From positions 496,001 to 560,000 of the forward strand of contig CBDBEU010000004.1 of assembly GCA_965204565.1 (NCBI GenBank): 64,000 nt of DNA. Reading direction: 5' to 3'. A model generated the notes under the pieces. It saw only the letters and a program-made list of their open reading frames with translations, was not told the origin of the DNA and ran no database searches. Source of the stretch: CBDBEU01 sp965204565. Its GTDB lineage: Bacteria; Pseudomonadota; Alphaproteobacteria; Rhizobiales; TMED25. Made by a program: the position numbers and the translations under genes. Positions 56,552 to 64,000 of this stretch are shown here, piece after piece; the stretch's first letter is position 1; each line of letters begins with the position of its first letter.

Positions 56552-57379
56552 TTAAACAGCCTCTTCCAGAGATATTGTGCCGCGTTTGACCGGATAGCTG
56601 AGCTTGCGGTCAGGATGTGCCGTGATGAATGTGACCAGATCAATCACCGGCGCACAGTCGGCAAACCGGTCGCCTGCCCGCGTGGCGCGGTCCATGATCC
56701 CGACCGGGGGGCCATCGAAGATCATCCTGTATGACTCACGTAGACATTTTATCGTGTCACGAGAGTAGCCGCGATGCTTGAGGCCGATCAGGTTGAGCCC
56801 CTGCAGCGTGCAATCCTGACGTGTCCCCTTGGCAATTCCGAACGGAATAACGTCACTTGAGACCGCACTGGGCGCCACGACATAGGCGTGCTTGCCAACG
56901 CGAACGAATTGCTGGAACAGCGTGCTGGCCCCAATTACGGCGTGTTCGCCGACTGCACAGTGGCCCGCGAGTGTTGCCTGGTTGGTCAGAATGACCTTGT
57001 CGTCAATCGTGCAATCATGGGCGACGTGGGAATTGACCATGAGGAAACAGCCGCTGCCGATACGTGTCACACCATTTCCATGCGCCGTGCCGCGATGGAT
57101 TGTGACGTTCTCCCGGATCAGGGTGTTTTCGCCAATTTCCAATCGTGTCGGTTCACCTGCATATTTGGTGTCCTGGGGTTGCTCTCCCAGTGTCGCGTTG
57201 GGAAAAATTTCACACCCAGCGCCCACGCTTGTGCGCCCGGTGATCACCACATGGGCGTGGATGCGCACACCCGCCGCTAGCGACACTTCGCGCCCGACGA
57301 CGCTGAACGGACCAATCTCGACGCCTTGGCCAATCGATGCGCCATCTTCAATATAGGCTGTGGAGTGAATGCCTGACAT
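56552..57379 (-). CDS. lpxA: acyl-ACP--UDP-GlcNAc O-acyltransferase
   Basis: The 275-residue first enzyme of lipid A synthesis. The left-handed beta-helix is made of hexapeptide repeats (ASIGQGVEIGPFSVVG, TSVGAGCEIFPNATLG, NTLIRENVTIHRGT). The catalytic His is His121 in SHVAHDC. The C-terminal helical part includes INLIGLKHRGYSRDTI or close to it. The ATG at 57379 follows an in-frame TTG; I choose the ATG. Gaps are 11 bp to fabZ and 16 bp to lpxI. Confidence 0.97.
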   Translation of the reverse strand: MSGIHSTAYIEDGASIGQGVEIGPFSVVGREVSLAAGVRIHAHVVITGRTSVGAGCEIFPNATLGEQPQDTKYAGEPTRLEIGENTLIRENVTIHRGTAHGNGVTRIGSGCFLMVNSHVAHDCTIDDKVILTNQATLAGHCAVGEHAVIGASTLFQQFVRVGKHAYVVAPSAVSSDVIPFGIAKGTRQDCTLQGLNLIGLKHRGYSRDTIKCLRESYRMIFDGPPVGIMDRATRAGDRFADCAPVIDLVTFITAHPDRKLSYPVKRGTISLEEAV

Positions 57380-57390
57380 CAACTGAAAAC

Positions 57391-57867
57391 CTAGGATTGC
57401 TCACTCATCATGGCACTGATCTCGGCTTCAGCCACGAGATTGTCACCAACCATTGCCTCGCCTCTGAATTTCCAGACTTCAAATCGATGTCTGATCTTGG
57501 TCATATGATAGTGAACGGTGTCGCCGGGAACCACCGGGCGACGGAATCGGGCCTTGTCAATGGTCATGAGAAAGACTTTTGGCTCGCTACCCTGGGTTTT
57601 TCGGGCATTCAGGCACATCGCGCCGCCGGTCTGTGCCATGCCCTCGATCTGCAGAACCCCCGGCATCACCGGGTTTCCCGGAAAATGCCCCAGGAAGTAG
57701 GGTTCGTTTATCGTCACATTCTTGATTCCAATACCAAATTCATCCGCACGCATTTCAACGATGCGGTCGATCATCAAGAACGGATAGCGGTGCGGCAGCA
57801 ACTTAAGCAGATCACCAATCTCCGCACTGTCCAGAACAGCGTTTTCCATTGTCGCTTCACCACCCAT
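57391..57867 (-). CDS. fabZ: 3-hydroxyacyl-ACP dehydratase FabZ
   Basis: A 158-residue hot-dog-fold enzyme that removes water from beta-hydroxyacyl-ACP in fatty-acid synthesis. The active-site motif HFPGNPVMPGVLQIEGMAQ contains His61 and Glu75; LLPHRYPFLMID is the usual N-terminal signature. A start at residue 7 (MENAV) is possible. Its place between lpxD and lpxA couples membrane lipid supply with lipid A synthesis. Confidence 0.97.
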   Translation of the reverse strand: MGGEATMENAVLDSAEIGDLLKLLPHRYPFLMIDRIVEMRADEFGIGIKNVTINEPYFLGHFPGNPVMPGVLQIEGMAQTGGAMCLNARKTQGSEPKVFLMTIDKARFRRPVVPGDTVHYHMTKIRHRFEVWKFRGEAMVGDNLVAEAEISAMMSEQS

Positions 57868-57888
57868 TGTGCTGAGCCATGTGCCCTT

Positions 57889-58938
57889 TCAAGAAACCAC
57901 GCCTTTGTCCTTGCGCCCCTTGCGAGCAAGCTGTGTAATCGTGAGCAGTTCGCGCAAATACTGACCCAGTGGTCTGGCCGGAGAGCCCACAACGCGCGCG
58001 CCGGCTGGAATGCTTTTGTTTAAACCAGCTTGGGGGCCCACCTGAGCACCCGTACCGATTTCGACATGCGGGTTGATCCCTGCCTGGCCGCCGATAAGTA
58101 CACCATCCCCCACGCTTGCGCTGCCAGATATACCGGCCTGGCCGACAACAACACATGACCGGCCCAAGCTGACGTTATGGCCAATATGTACGAGATTGTC
58201 GACTTTGCTACCCTCGCCGACAATCGTGTCGCTCAGAGAACCGCGGTCGATTGTTGCATTGGCGCCGATTTCAACATTGTTGTGAATGATGACGCGGCCA
58301 ATCTGAGGAATCTTGACAAATCCATCTGCGGTTTGGACATAGCCAAATCCATCCTGACCAATGCGCGCACCGGAGTGAATGATGACATTGTCACCAATCA
58401 ATGCGTGCATAACAGTGCAGCAAGGTGCAATCTTACAATTGCGGCCAATCTTGACATCAGCGCAGATCACAGCATTTGCGCCAATCACGGTGCCGGACCT
58501 GATTTCCGCACGAGCGCCAATCACCGCCCCCGCTTCAATTTCGACATTTGTCTCCAGGCGCGCGTCATCCTCAACCACGCCGTTGAGTGTCGATCCGGTT
58601 TTGGATCCGTGGCGCAGCGCATCGGGGTAAAACTCAGACACCGCGAGCGCGAATGCCAATTCAGGTGTCGGCGTCAGCAGCGCCACGGTTTGTTGCGGCA
58701 ACCATTCTGCAAATTCAGGCGCGATATAACAGGCGCCGGCATTCAAGCCCGAGGCCGAATCCAATCGCTTTCGATCAATCAAAAAGGTGACTTCATTGGG
58801 CCCACACTCGCTCAATGAGGCGACATCGCAGATCGACAGTGACGGGTCGTCCGCCTCGGCGAGCGTGGTACCGGTCTTTTGTGCCAGCGCGGCCAAGCTG
58901 ATCGGACCCCGGCATTCAAAAAACGTCTGACGATTCAT
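57889..58938 (-). CDS. lpxD: UDP-3-O-acylglucosamine N-acyltransferase
   Basis: The 349-residue third enzyme of lipid A synthesis adds the amide-linked acyl chain. An N-terminal uridine-binding domain (about 1-105, DVASLSECGPNEVTFLID) precedes a long hexapeptide-repeat beta-helix (GARAEIRSGTVIGANAVICA, NCKIAPCCTVMHALIGDNV, HSGARIGQDGFGYV, HIGHNVSLGRSC). The catalytic His is expected in this last part. There is no ompH/skp gene between it and bamA, only 67 bp. Confidence 0.97.
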   Translation of the reverse strand: MNRQTFFECRGPISLAALAQKTGTTLAEADDPSLSICDVASLSECGPNEVTFLIDRKRLDSASGLNAGACYIAPEFAEWLPQQTVALLTPTPELAFALAVSEFYPDALRHGSKTGSTLNGVVEDDARLETNVEIEAGAVIGARAEIRSGTVIGANAVICADVKIGRNCKIAPCCTVMHALIGDNVIIHSGARIGQDGFGYVQTADGFVKIPQIGRVIIHNNVEIGANATIDRGSLSDTIVGEGSKVDNLVHIGHNVSLGRSCVVVGQAGISGSASVGDGVLIGGQAGINPHVEIGTGAQVGPQAGLNKSIPAGARVVGSPARPLGQYLRELLTITQLARKGRKDKGVVS

Positions 58939-59005
58939 TGTTGATCGGTACTACGCGGCGCCGTATTTCGCAATCGCGGCGGTGATGCTCAAATTGTGGG
59001 CAAGC

Positions 59006-61348
59006 TCAGAACGACGTGCCGCCGGAAAAGCGGAAAAACTGCTTCTGATCGAATGACTGCGACAAGAACGCCTCGGCGAAGTCGAAACGCATTGGTCCGA
59101 TTGGAGATTCCCATAACAGGCTGACACCGCCGGATGCGCGCAGGGCGGAGGAATCAGCAACACAAACAGACTCACCTGGTTCCAGGGCAGGACAGCCGGC
59201 CGTCGAATTCACATCAGTGCCGAAAGCGGTTCCTGCATCGACAAAAGCGGCACCGCGAATTCCCAACTCTTCCGGCAGACCCAGCGGGAAGGTCACTTCG
59301 GCCGATGCTCCCGCATAGGTCTTGGCTCCAAGCGCATCCCGCCCGGACGAGGCCGTATCGCGGGGACCGAGCCCGGCACTGTCAAACCCACGAACGAGGT
59401 TAGGGCCCTTGAAGAAGGAGTCGTTGATCCTGACGCTCTTTCCGTTAAAGCCTTCGATGTGGCCAGCCTGGCCGCGCACAGAGCCAATAATATCCTCAAA
59501 CAATTCGTGCACATAGGTGCCGGTAACGGTGGCGCGCACATAGTTGACGTCTCCGCCCAAGCCGGCAAAATCATGGGCGGCCACCAGTTTGATGCCGTCT
59601 GTCGGCTTGAGCGGGTGATCTAACGTGTCATAGGTCAGGGTAAGACCGACAAGTGAAGTGTCCGTAACGCCGACCTGCTCCTCCACAGCCAATGAAGCTG
59701 CATCGCTAACGCCGAACAATTCATCTCGGGTGTAGGAATAGCGCGTGTTCAAATACGTGTCCTCGCCAAATGGCAGGCCAAATCGTATTGCCCCGCCGAC
59801 CTGGGAACTCTCGAACGATGACTCGTCGGTGGAGTCGGTCTCGACGGAAAAGATATCAAATCCGGCCGAGATGCGGCTATCGAGGAATCTGGGTTCGGTA
59901 AAGCGCAGATCCATGCGCTGGCGGCGCCCGCTCACCGAACCGCCAATGCGCAGATATTGTCCACGCCCCAGCAGATTGCGTTCGGTCAGGCTTGCCTCAC
60001 CGACAACCGAATCGACGGTGGAAAAACCAACGCCAAATGACAGCTCGCCCGTGGCTTTTTCTTCCACGATCACTTTGATGATCACGCGGTCTGCAACCGA
60101 GCCCTCTTCGCTGGTCACGTTGACGCTGGCGAAATAGCCAAGGCCAAGCAGCCGGCGGCGGGCCCTCTGCACCAAAGTGCGATTGAAGGCATCACCTTCC
60201 GCCAATCTGAATTCACGGCGAATGACATAATCAAGTGTTCGAACATTACCGATGATGTCGATACGTTCGACATAGATGCGTGGCCCGTCGTCGATCAGAT
60301 AGGTGACCGAGATGGTCAACGCCGCCGGATCGCGACTTGGTCGCGGGCGAACTTCGACAAAGGCAAAGCCCAGTTCGCCGGCTTCAAAGGTGATGTTCTC
60401 AACCGTCTTCTCGATCAGCTCGGCGTTATAGACTCCACCCTCAAAGGTCTGAATCTGCGACTCGATCAACCCGGTATCCAGAGATGTCAGGGTGGAATCG
60501 ATCCGGATATCGCCAAACCGGTATTGCGGCCCCTCCTCGACAGTGAAGGTGATGAAAAAATTCTGTTGCTCACGGTCCAGTTCCGCCACTGCGGAGATGA
60601 CGCGGAAATCGGCGTAGCCATTCTTCAGATAGTGCCGGCGCAGCAGTTCCCGGTCGAAATCGATCTTGTCGGGGTCGTAGACCGCGCCTGATCCAATCAA
60701 CCGGCTCCACCAGTCTGATTCGGCGGTCACCACCACTTCACGCAAATCCCCATCTGAAAACGCGGAATTCCCGATGAAGTTGATGTGGCTGATTTCCGTC
60801 GCCGCCCCTTCATTGATTTCAAACACCAGATCGACCCGGTCCTGATCGCGCTGGATGATTTTGGCTTCAATCTGGGCCGAGAACCGGCCTGCACGGCGAT
60901 AGAGCGTGATTATTCGCTGGACATCGCTTTGCGCCCGCGCACGGGTGAATACGGTGCGCGGCTTGGCCTGCACCTCGCGGGCCAGCGTCTTGTCATCGAA
61001 CTTTTTGTTACCTTCAAAGGCAACGCGGCTGATAATCGGATTTTCCCGTACCGTCACAACCAGAGTATCGCCGCGCCGGTCAATCACCACGTCCTCATAA
61101 AGGCCTGTTTCAAACAGTGCCTTCAATGACTCATTGATCAACTTGGCGTTGAACTGATCGCCAACACCGATGCGCAAATATGTAATGACGGTTTGTGTTT
61201 CAACGCGCCGATTGTCCTCGACCTGTATGTCACGGACAACGCCTTGCGCCGCTACCGGTTGAGTGGTTGTGGCGAGTGCGCCAAGCGCCAACGCCAACCA
61301 CACCGATACCACTAGGAACATTCCCCCGGAACGCCGAACTCGCTCCAT
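59006..61348 (-). CDS. bamA: outer-membrane assembly factor BamA
   Basis: The Omp85-family channel that inserts beta-barrel proteins into the outer membrane. Residues ~10-35 are the signal peptide (FLVVSVWLALALGALA, cleavage after VAAQ). Five POTRA domains follow (RDIQVEDNRRVETQTVITYL, then repeats such as ISRVAFEGNKKFDDKTL and ISHINFIGNSAFSDGDL). The C-terminal barrel has the lid-loop LVRGFDSAGLGPRD and ends in a Phe (SGGTSF). I take the ATG at 61348 (MERVRRSGG), giving 780 residues. In-frame ATG at 61435 and a longer frame overlap rseP and extend the N-terminus beyond a normal signal peptide. Confidence 0.96.
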   Translation of the reverse strand: MERVRRSGGMFLVVSVWLALALGALATTTQPVAAQGVVRDIQVEDNRRVETQTVITYLRIGVGDQFNAKLINESLKALFETGLYEDVVIDRRGDTLVVTVRENPIISRVAFEGNKKFDDKTLAREVQAKPRTVFTRARAQSDVQRIITLYRRAGRFSAQIEAKIIQRDQDRVDLVFEINEGAATEISHINFIGNSAFSDGDLREVVVTAESDWWSRLIGSGAVYDPDKIDFDRELLRRHYLKNGYADFRVISAVAELDREQQNFFITFTVEEGPQYRFGDIRIDSTLTSLDTGLIESQIQTFEGGVYNAELIEKTVENITFEAGELGFAFVEVRPRPSRDPAALTISVTYLIDDGPRIYVERIDIIGNVRTLDYVIRREFRLAEGDAFNRTLVQRARRRLLGLGYFASVNVTSEEGSVADRVIIKVIVEEKATGELSFGVGFSTVDSVVGEASLTERNLLGRGQYLRIGGSVSGRRQRMDLRFTEPRFLDSRISAGFDIFSVETDSTDESSFESSQVGGAIRFGLPFGEDTYLNTRYSYTRDELFGVSDAASLAVEEQVGVTDTSLVGLTLTYDTLDHPLKPTDGIKLVAAHDFAGLGGDVNYVRATVTGTYVHELFEDIIGSVRGQAGHIEGFNGKSVRINDSFFKGPNLVRGFDSAGLGPRDTASSGRDALGAKTYAGASAEVTFPLGLPEELGIRGAAFVDAGTAFGTDVNSTAGCPALEPGESVCVADSSALRASGGVSLLWESPIGPMRFDFAEAFLSQSFDQKQFFRFSGGTSF

Positions 61349-61424
61349 CAATCCCTGCTTCTCGTTCGCTTCCTGAGCCCCGGTTAGCTTGTAACGTCTT
61401 TTGCGGACAAAGGAAACAATCCCT

Positions 61425-62558
61425 TTAGAAGACATCAAGCTGCACGAGGTCGTTCCACGTGGCAAACAGCATCAGCATCAACACCAGCCCCAGACCAATG
61501 CGAAAGCCAATATCTTGAACAGATTCACTTAAGGGACGCCCCCTCACCGCCTCGATACCAAAAAACAGCAAGTGACCACCGTCAAGCATCGGGATTGGGA
61601 AAAGGTTAATCAGGCCGATACTGATGGACAATACCGCAGCAAGATTGATCAGAACCACAAAACCAAGGGTCGCGGCCTGACCTGAAATCTGTGCAATTCT
61701 AATCGGACCGCCAAGCTGATCGGCCGACTGGCGCCCTGCGATCACCCCACCTAAATAGCCGAGCGTTGCCTCTATGACACGGTAGGTCTCACTCACACCA
61801 ACCCACGCCGACGTCAGTGGGGCATAGCGCTGCACCTTGGTGTTTGACGCCGCACCGGAACTTGCGACACCCAAAAGACCGACGCGCGCGGTGTTACCAA
61901 ACGGGCCAACCTTTTCACGCAATTGCGGAATTGCGGTCAGCACAACCTCCGCGCCGCCGCGCTCGACCACGACGGTGAGTTCAAGATCAGCACTCTGCTC
62001 AACGATTCGCGTGATGTCGGAGAATGATTCGATGGCGCGGCCGTCAATCGAGATCACCAGATCTCCAGGCTCAAACCCTGCGGTCTGCGCAGCACTTCCC
62101 GGCTGCACCTGATCAACGACCGGCAGGGTGATCGGCTTCCCGAGCGTTGCGAACAACACAGCGTAGATGACAATGGCAAGGATGAAGTTGGCGATCGGGC
62201 CCGCGGCGACGATGGCCGCACGCTGGGCAACATTCTTGGCGTGGAAACTGTTCGGGTCGTTCAACGCTTCTTCGTCTTCGCGATTGGGCACACTCGCAGC
62301 GTTTTCGTCTCCGAGAAACTTCACATAGCCGCCGAGAGGCACCCAACCAAATTTCCAGCGGGTCTGATGACGGTCGGTAAAGCCGAACAATTCACGTCCA
62401 AAACCGACAGAAAAGGTCTCGATCCGAACACCACACCAGCGGGCGACCAGGAAGTGACCAAGCTCATGAAAAAACACAACAATGGTGATCACGAACAAGA
62501 ACGCGACGATGGAAATCACCACCGAGGAGCCGGTATCACCGAGAAAGCTCAAATCCAT
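61425..62558 (-). CDS. rseP: site-2 protease RseP
   Basis: The 377-residue membrane zinc metalloprotease makes the intramembrane cut of anti-sigma factors and clears signal peptides. The zinc motif HELGH is at residues 31-35 in the first membrane helix. One PDZ domain spans about 130-210 (VQPGSAAQTAGFEPGDLVIS). The third metal ligand lies in the NPDG-like loop NLFPIPMLDGGHLLFF near residue 320. E. coli RseP has two PDZ domains; alphaproteobacterial members like this have one. It lies between dxr and bamA, with short gaps, in the envelope operon. Confidence 0.96.
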   Translation of the reverse strand: MDLSFLGDTGSSVVISIVAFLFVITIVVFFHELGHFLVARWCGVRIETFSVGFGRELFGFTDRHQTRWKFGWVPLGGYVKFLGDENAASVPNREDEEALNDPNSFHAKNVAQRAAIVAAGPIANFILAIVIYAVLFATLGKPITLPVVDQVQPGSAAQTAGFEPGDLVISIDGRAIESFSDITRIVEQSADLELTVVVERGGAEVVLTAIPQLREKVGPFGNTARVGLLGVASSGAASNTKVQRYAPLTSAWVGVSETYRVIEATLGYLGGVIAGRQSADQLGGPIRIAQISGQAATLGFVVLINLAAVLSISIGLINLFPIPMLDGGHLLFFGIEAVRGRPLSESVQDIGFRIGLGLVLMLMLFATWNDLVQLDVF

Positions 62559-62583
62559 TGCCAGTCGCCTCTTTGGTGTTCGT

Positions 62584-63801
62584 TCACGCCGGTGGCGCGG
62601 TTTGCAGTGTCTCTATCGCGAGGTGGCGCGCGGCGAAGTCGAGTTCAAGGACCTCATCAATTGCGAGAAGATCGGCGCCGCCAAGCCGGCCAGTTGCCTC
62701 ATCCATCGCGCTTTCGACCACGCGCGCAACATCCAGAAAACCGATCCGGCCGCCAAGAAATGCTTCAACCGCGATTTCGTTGGCGGCGTTGAGCACGATG
62801 GGCGCATTTCCGCCGTTGCGCAAGGCATTCACGGCAAGTCCAAGCGCCGGGAAACGTTCCGTATCGGCAGCTTCGAAGGTCAAATTCCCGATCTGCGCTA
62901 GATCGAGCGGCGTCACCGGTACTGCCATGCGATCGGGCCATGCGAGCGCCAGTGAAATCGGCGTGCGCATGTCCGGCTCGCCCAACTGGGCAAGCACCGA
63001 GCCATCATAATATGCGACCAGGCTGTGAACGATTGACTGAGGATGGACCAGCACCTCGAGCCGGTCGGCATCAATCGCGAAAAGATGATGGGCTTCAATC
63101 AGTTCCAGCCCCTTGTTCATCATGGTCGCTGAATCAACAGAGATTTTCGCGCCCATGCTCCAATTGGGATGGGCGATCGCGTGTTCGGGCCTGGCGCGCG
63201 ACATTTCTTCGCGTGTCCAGGTTCTGAATGGCCCGCCGGACGCGGTGAGGATGATTTTCGCGACCGCATCGGGCTGCGATTGGTCCAGCACCTGGAAAAT
63301 TGCGCTGTGTTCGGAATCCACCGGCAAGAGTGTGGCGCCGGTCCGAGCCGCTTCGCGGAAAAACAGGGCGCCAGCCGCGACCAGGCATTCCTTGTTGGCA
63401 ATTGCCACGGTTGGACAATGGGCAAGAGCTGCAAACGTTGCTTCAATGCCTGCTGCACCGACAATCGAGGCCATTACGATATCGCTCTTCAGGCAGGCCG
63501 CCTCGACAAGCGCCGGCGCGCCGGCAGCGGCGCGGATGTTGGTGCCGGCAAGCGCTTCGACCAGATCATTGTAAGCGTCGGGATCGGCGACAACCGCCAG
63601 CTCGGCTGAGAATTCGCGCGCCTGACGGGCCAGCATCTCGACATTTCTGTTTGCGGTCAGTGCCACTATCTGAAGCGATTGGGACCGGCGTACCAAGTCA
63701 AGCGTGCCCTGGCCGACGGATCCGGTTGATCCCAAAATGGTGACGCGGCGCTCGCCGGGCGCTGCGACTATCTTGGGCGCAACCCCGCTTGCGCCTACCA
63801 T
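62584..63801 (-). CDS. dxr: 1-deoxy-D-xylulose 5-phosphate reductoisomerase
   Basis: The 405-residue MEP-pathway enzyme converts DXP to 2-C-methylerythritol 4-phosphate with NADPH, for isoprenoid precursors. The NADPH fold is ILGSTGSVGQGTLDL (about 23-37). Metal and substrate residues lie in LLPVDSEHSAIFQVL and TASGGPFRTW. The flexible lid is in NWSMGAKISVDSATMMNKGL. Length is normal. Its start overlaps the cdsA stop by 7 bp. Confidence 0.97.
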   Translation of the reverse strand: MVGASGVAPKIVAAPGERRVTILGSTGSVGQGTLDLVRRSQSLQIVALTANRNVEMLARQAREFSAELAVVADPDAYNDLVEALAGTNIRAAAGAPALVEAACLKSDIVMASIVGAAGIEATFAALAHCPTVAIANKECLVAAGALFFREAARTGATLLPVDSEHSAIFQVLDQSQPDAVAKIILTASGGPFRTWTREEMSRARPEHAIAHPNWSMGAKISVDSATMMNKGLELIEAHHLFAIDADRLEVLVHPQSIVHSLVAYYDGSVLAQLGEPDMRTPISLALAWPDRMAVPVTPLDLAQIGNLTFEAADTERFPALGLAVNALRNGGNAPIVLNAANEIAVEAFLGGRIGFLDVARVVESAMDEATGRLGGADLLAIDEVLELDFAARHLAIETLQTAPPA

Positions 63802-64000
63802 ATCAGTGCCCCCCTGCCGGCATGCTCCAGCCCGGCACGCGACGTGCCCAGGGCAGCAGCAGCAAGCGCTGCAAATATCAAGCTATCAACACGATCCATC
63901 ACGCCGCCATGTCCGGGGATAAGAGCACCTGCATTTTTAGCACCGAATTGGCGCTTTATCCATGATTCGGCAAGATCGCCCAAAACCGCGGCGATGCCCA
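63795..64000 (-). CDS. cdsA: phosphatidate cytidylyltransferase, C-terminal part
   Basis: The gene enters from the right edge and ends at 63795. The visible ~67 residues include the CdsA signature (LGDLAESWIKRQFGAKNAG, LIPGHGGVMDRVDSLIF) and a final membrane helix. CdsA makes CDP-diacylglycerol for phospholipid synthesis. Only the end is present here; the protein starts outside the window. Confidence 0.93.
   Translation of the reverse strand, partial: GIAAVLGDLAESWIKRQFGAKNAGALIPGHGGVMDRVDSLIFAALAAAALGTSRAGLEHAGRGALIW

Noticed and set aside
58939..59005. Missing ompH/skp gene between bamA and lpxD as an unusual loss
   Set aside because: The direct bamA-lpxD arrangement is, from memory, usual in many Hyphomicrobiales.

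Overview
This window looks like a chromosome segment of an alphaproteobacterium, most likely of the order Hyphomicrobiales (Rhizobiales). The evidence is high GC with strongly GC-rich third codon positions, the trxB then LysR (LsrB-type) pair, a GapR/DUF2312 gene, unlinked carA and carB, and the order cdsA-dxr-rseP-bamA-lpxD-fabZ-lpxA-lpxI-lpxB beside gltA. All family assignments come from reading motifs and from memory of the families; no database search was run.

Layout. 1-12.9 kb: an IS5-type remnant, then carB, greA, trxB, an lsrB-like regulator, a probable AbcR-type small RNA, msrP, an EF-G paralogue, an aspartate aminotransferase and a Leu/Glu-type dehydrogenase. 12.9-21.6 kb: two decayed genes (cupin-like and CelD-type GNAT), a secreted TPR protein, IS debris, then mnmA, a methyltransferase and tRNA-Met(CAU). 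21.6-27.8 kb: gapR, small exported proteins, an aldo/keto reductase, a cupin protein, a DUF3052 pseudogene and uvrB. 27.8-34.5 kb: AT-rich sequence, dead IS copies, one intact alpha/beta hydrolase and four consecutive pseudogenes. 34.5-40.9 kb: carA, a YqeY-like gene, a 51-residue membrane protein not normally called, dnaG and rpoD. 41-52.7 kb: a mobile-element graveyard. In it one host gene is split into three pieces by IS insertions, and a 1081-residue sulfotransferase/glycosyltransferase/glycosyltransferase fusion stands in lower-GC DNA. 53-64 kb: gltA, then on the minus strand the lipid A, BamA, RseP, Dxr and CdsA envelope cluster.

How it fits together. The intact genes are mostly housekeeping: pyrimidine and arginine precursor synthesis (CarA/CarB), transcription (RpoD, GreA), replication and repair (DnaG, UvrB), thiol and methionine redox (TrxB, MsrP), tRNA modification (MnmA), TCA cycle (GltA) and outer-membrane biogenesis (lpx, fabZ, bamA, rseP, dxr, cdsA). 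LsrB-type regulators and AbcR RNAs are known in rhizobia to link redox, envelope and nutrient-uptake control.

The most striking general feature is decay. At least eleven IS pieces of the IS5, IS1380 and IS30 families are present and none encodes an intact transposase. About ten cellular genes are pseudogenes, several with Trp codons turned into stops. No CRISPR array, rRNA operon or clear prophage was seen.
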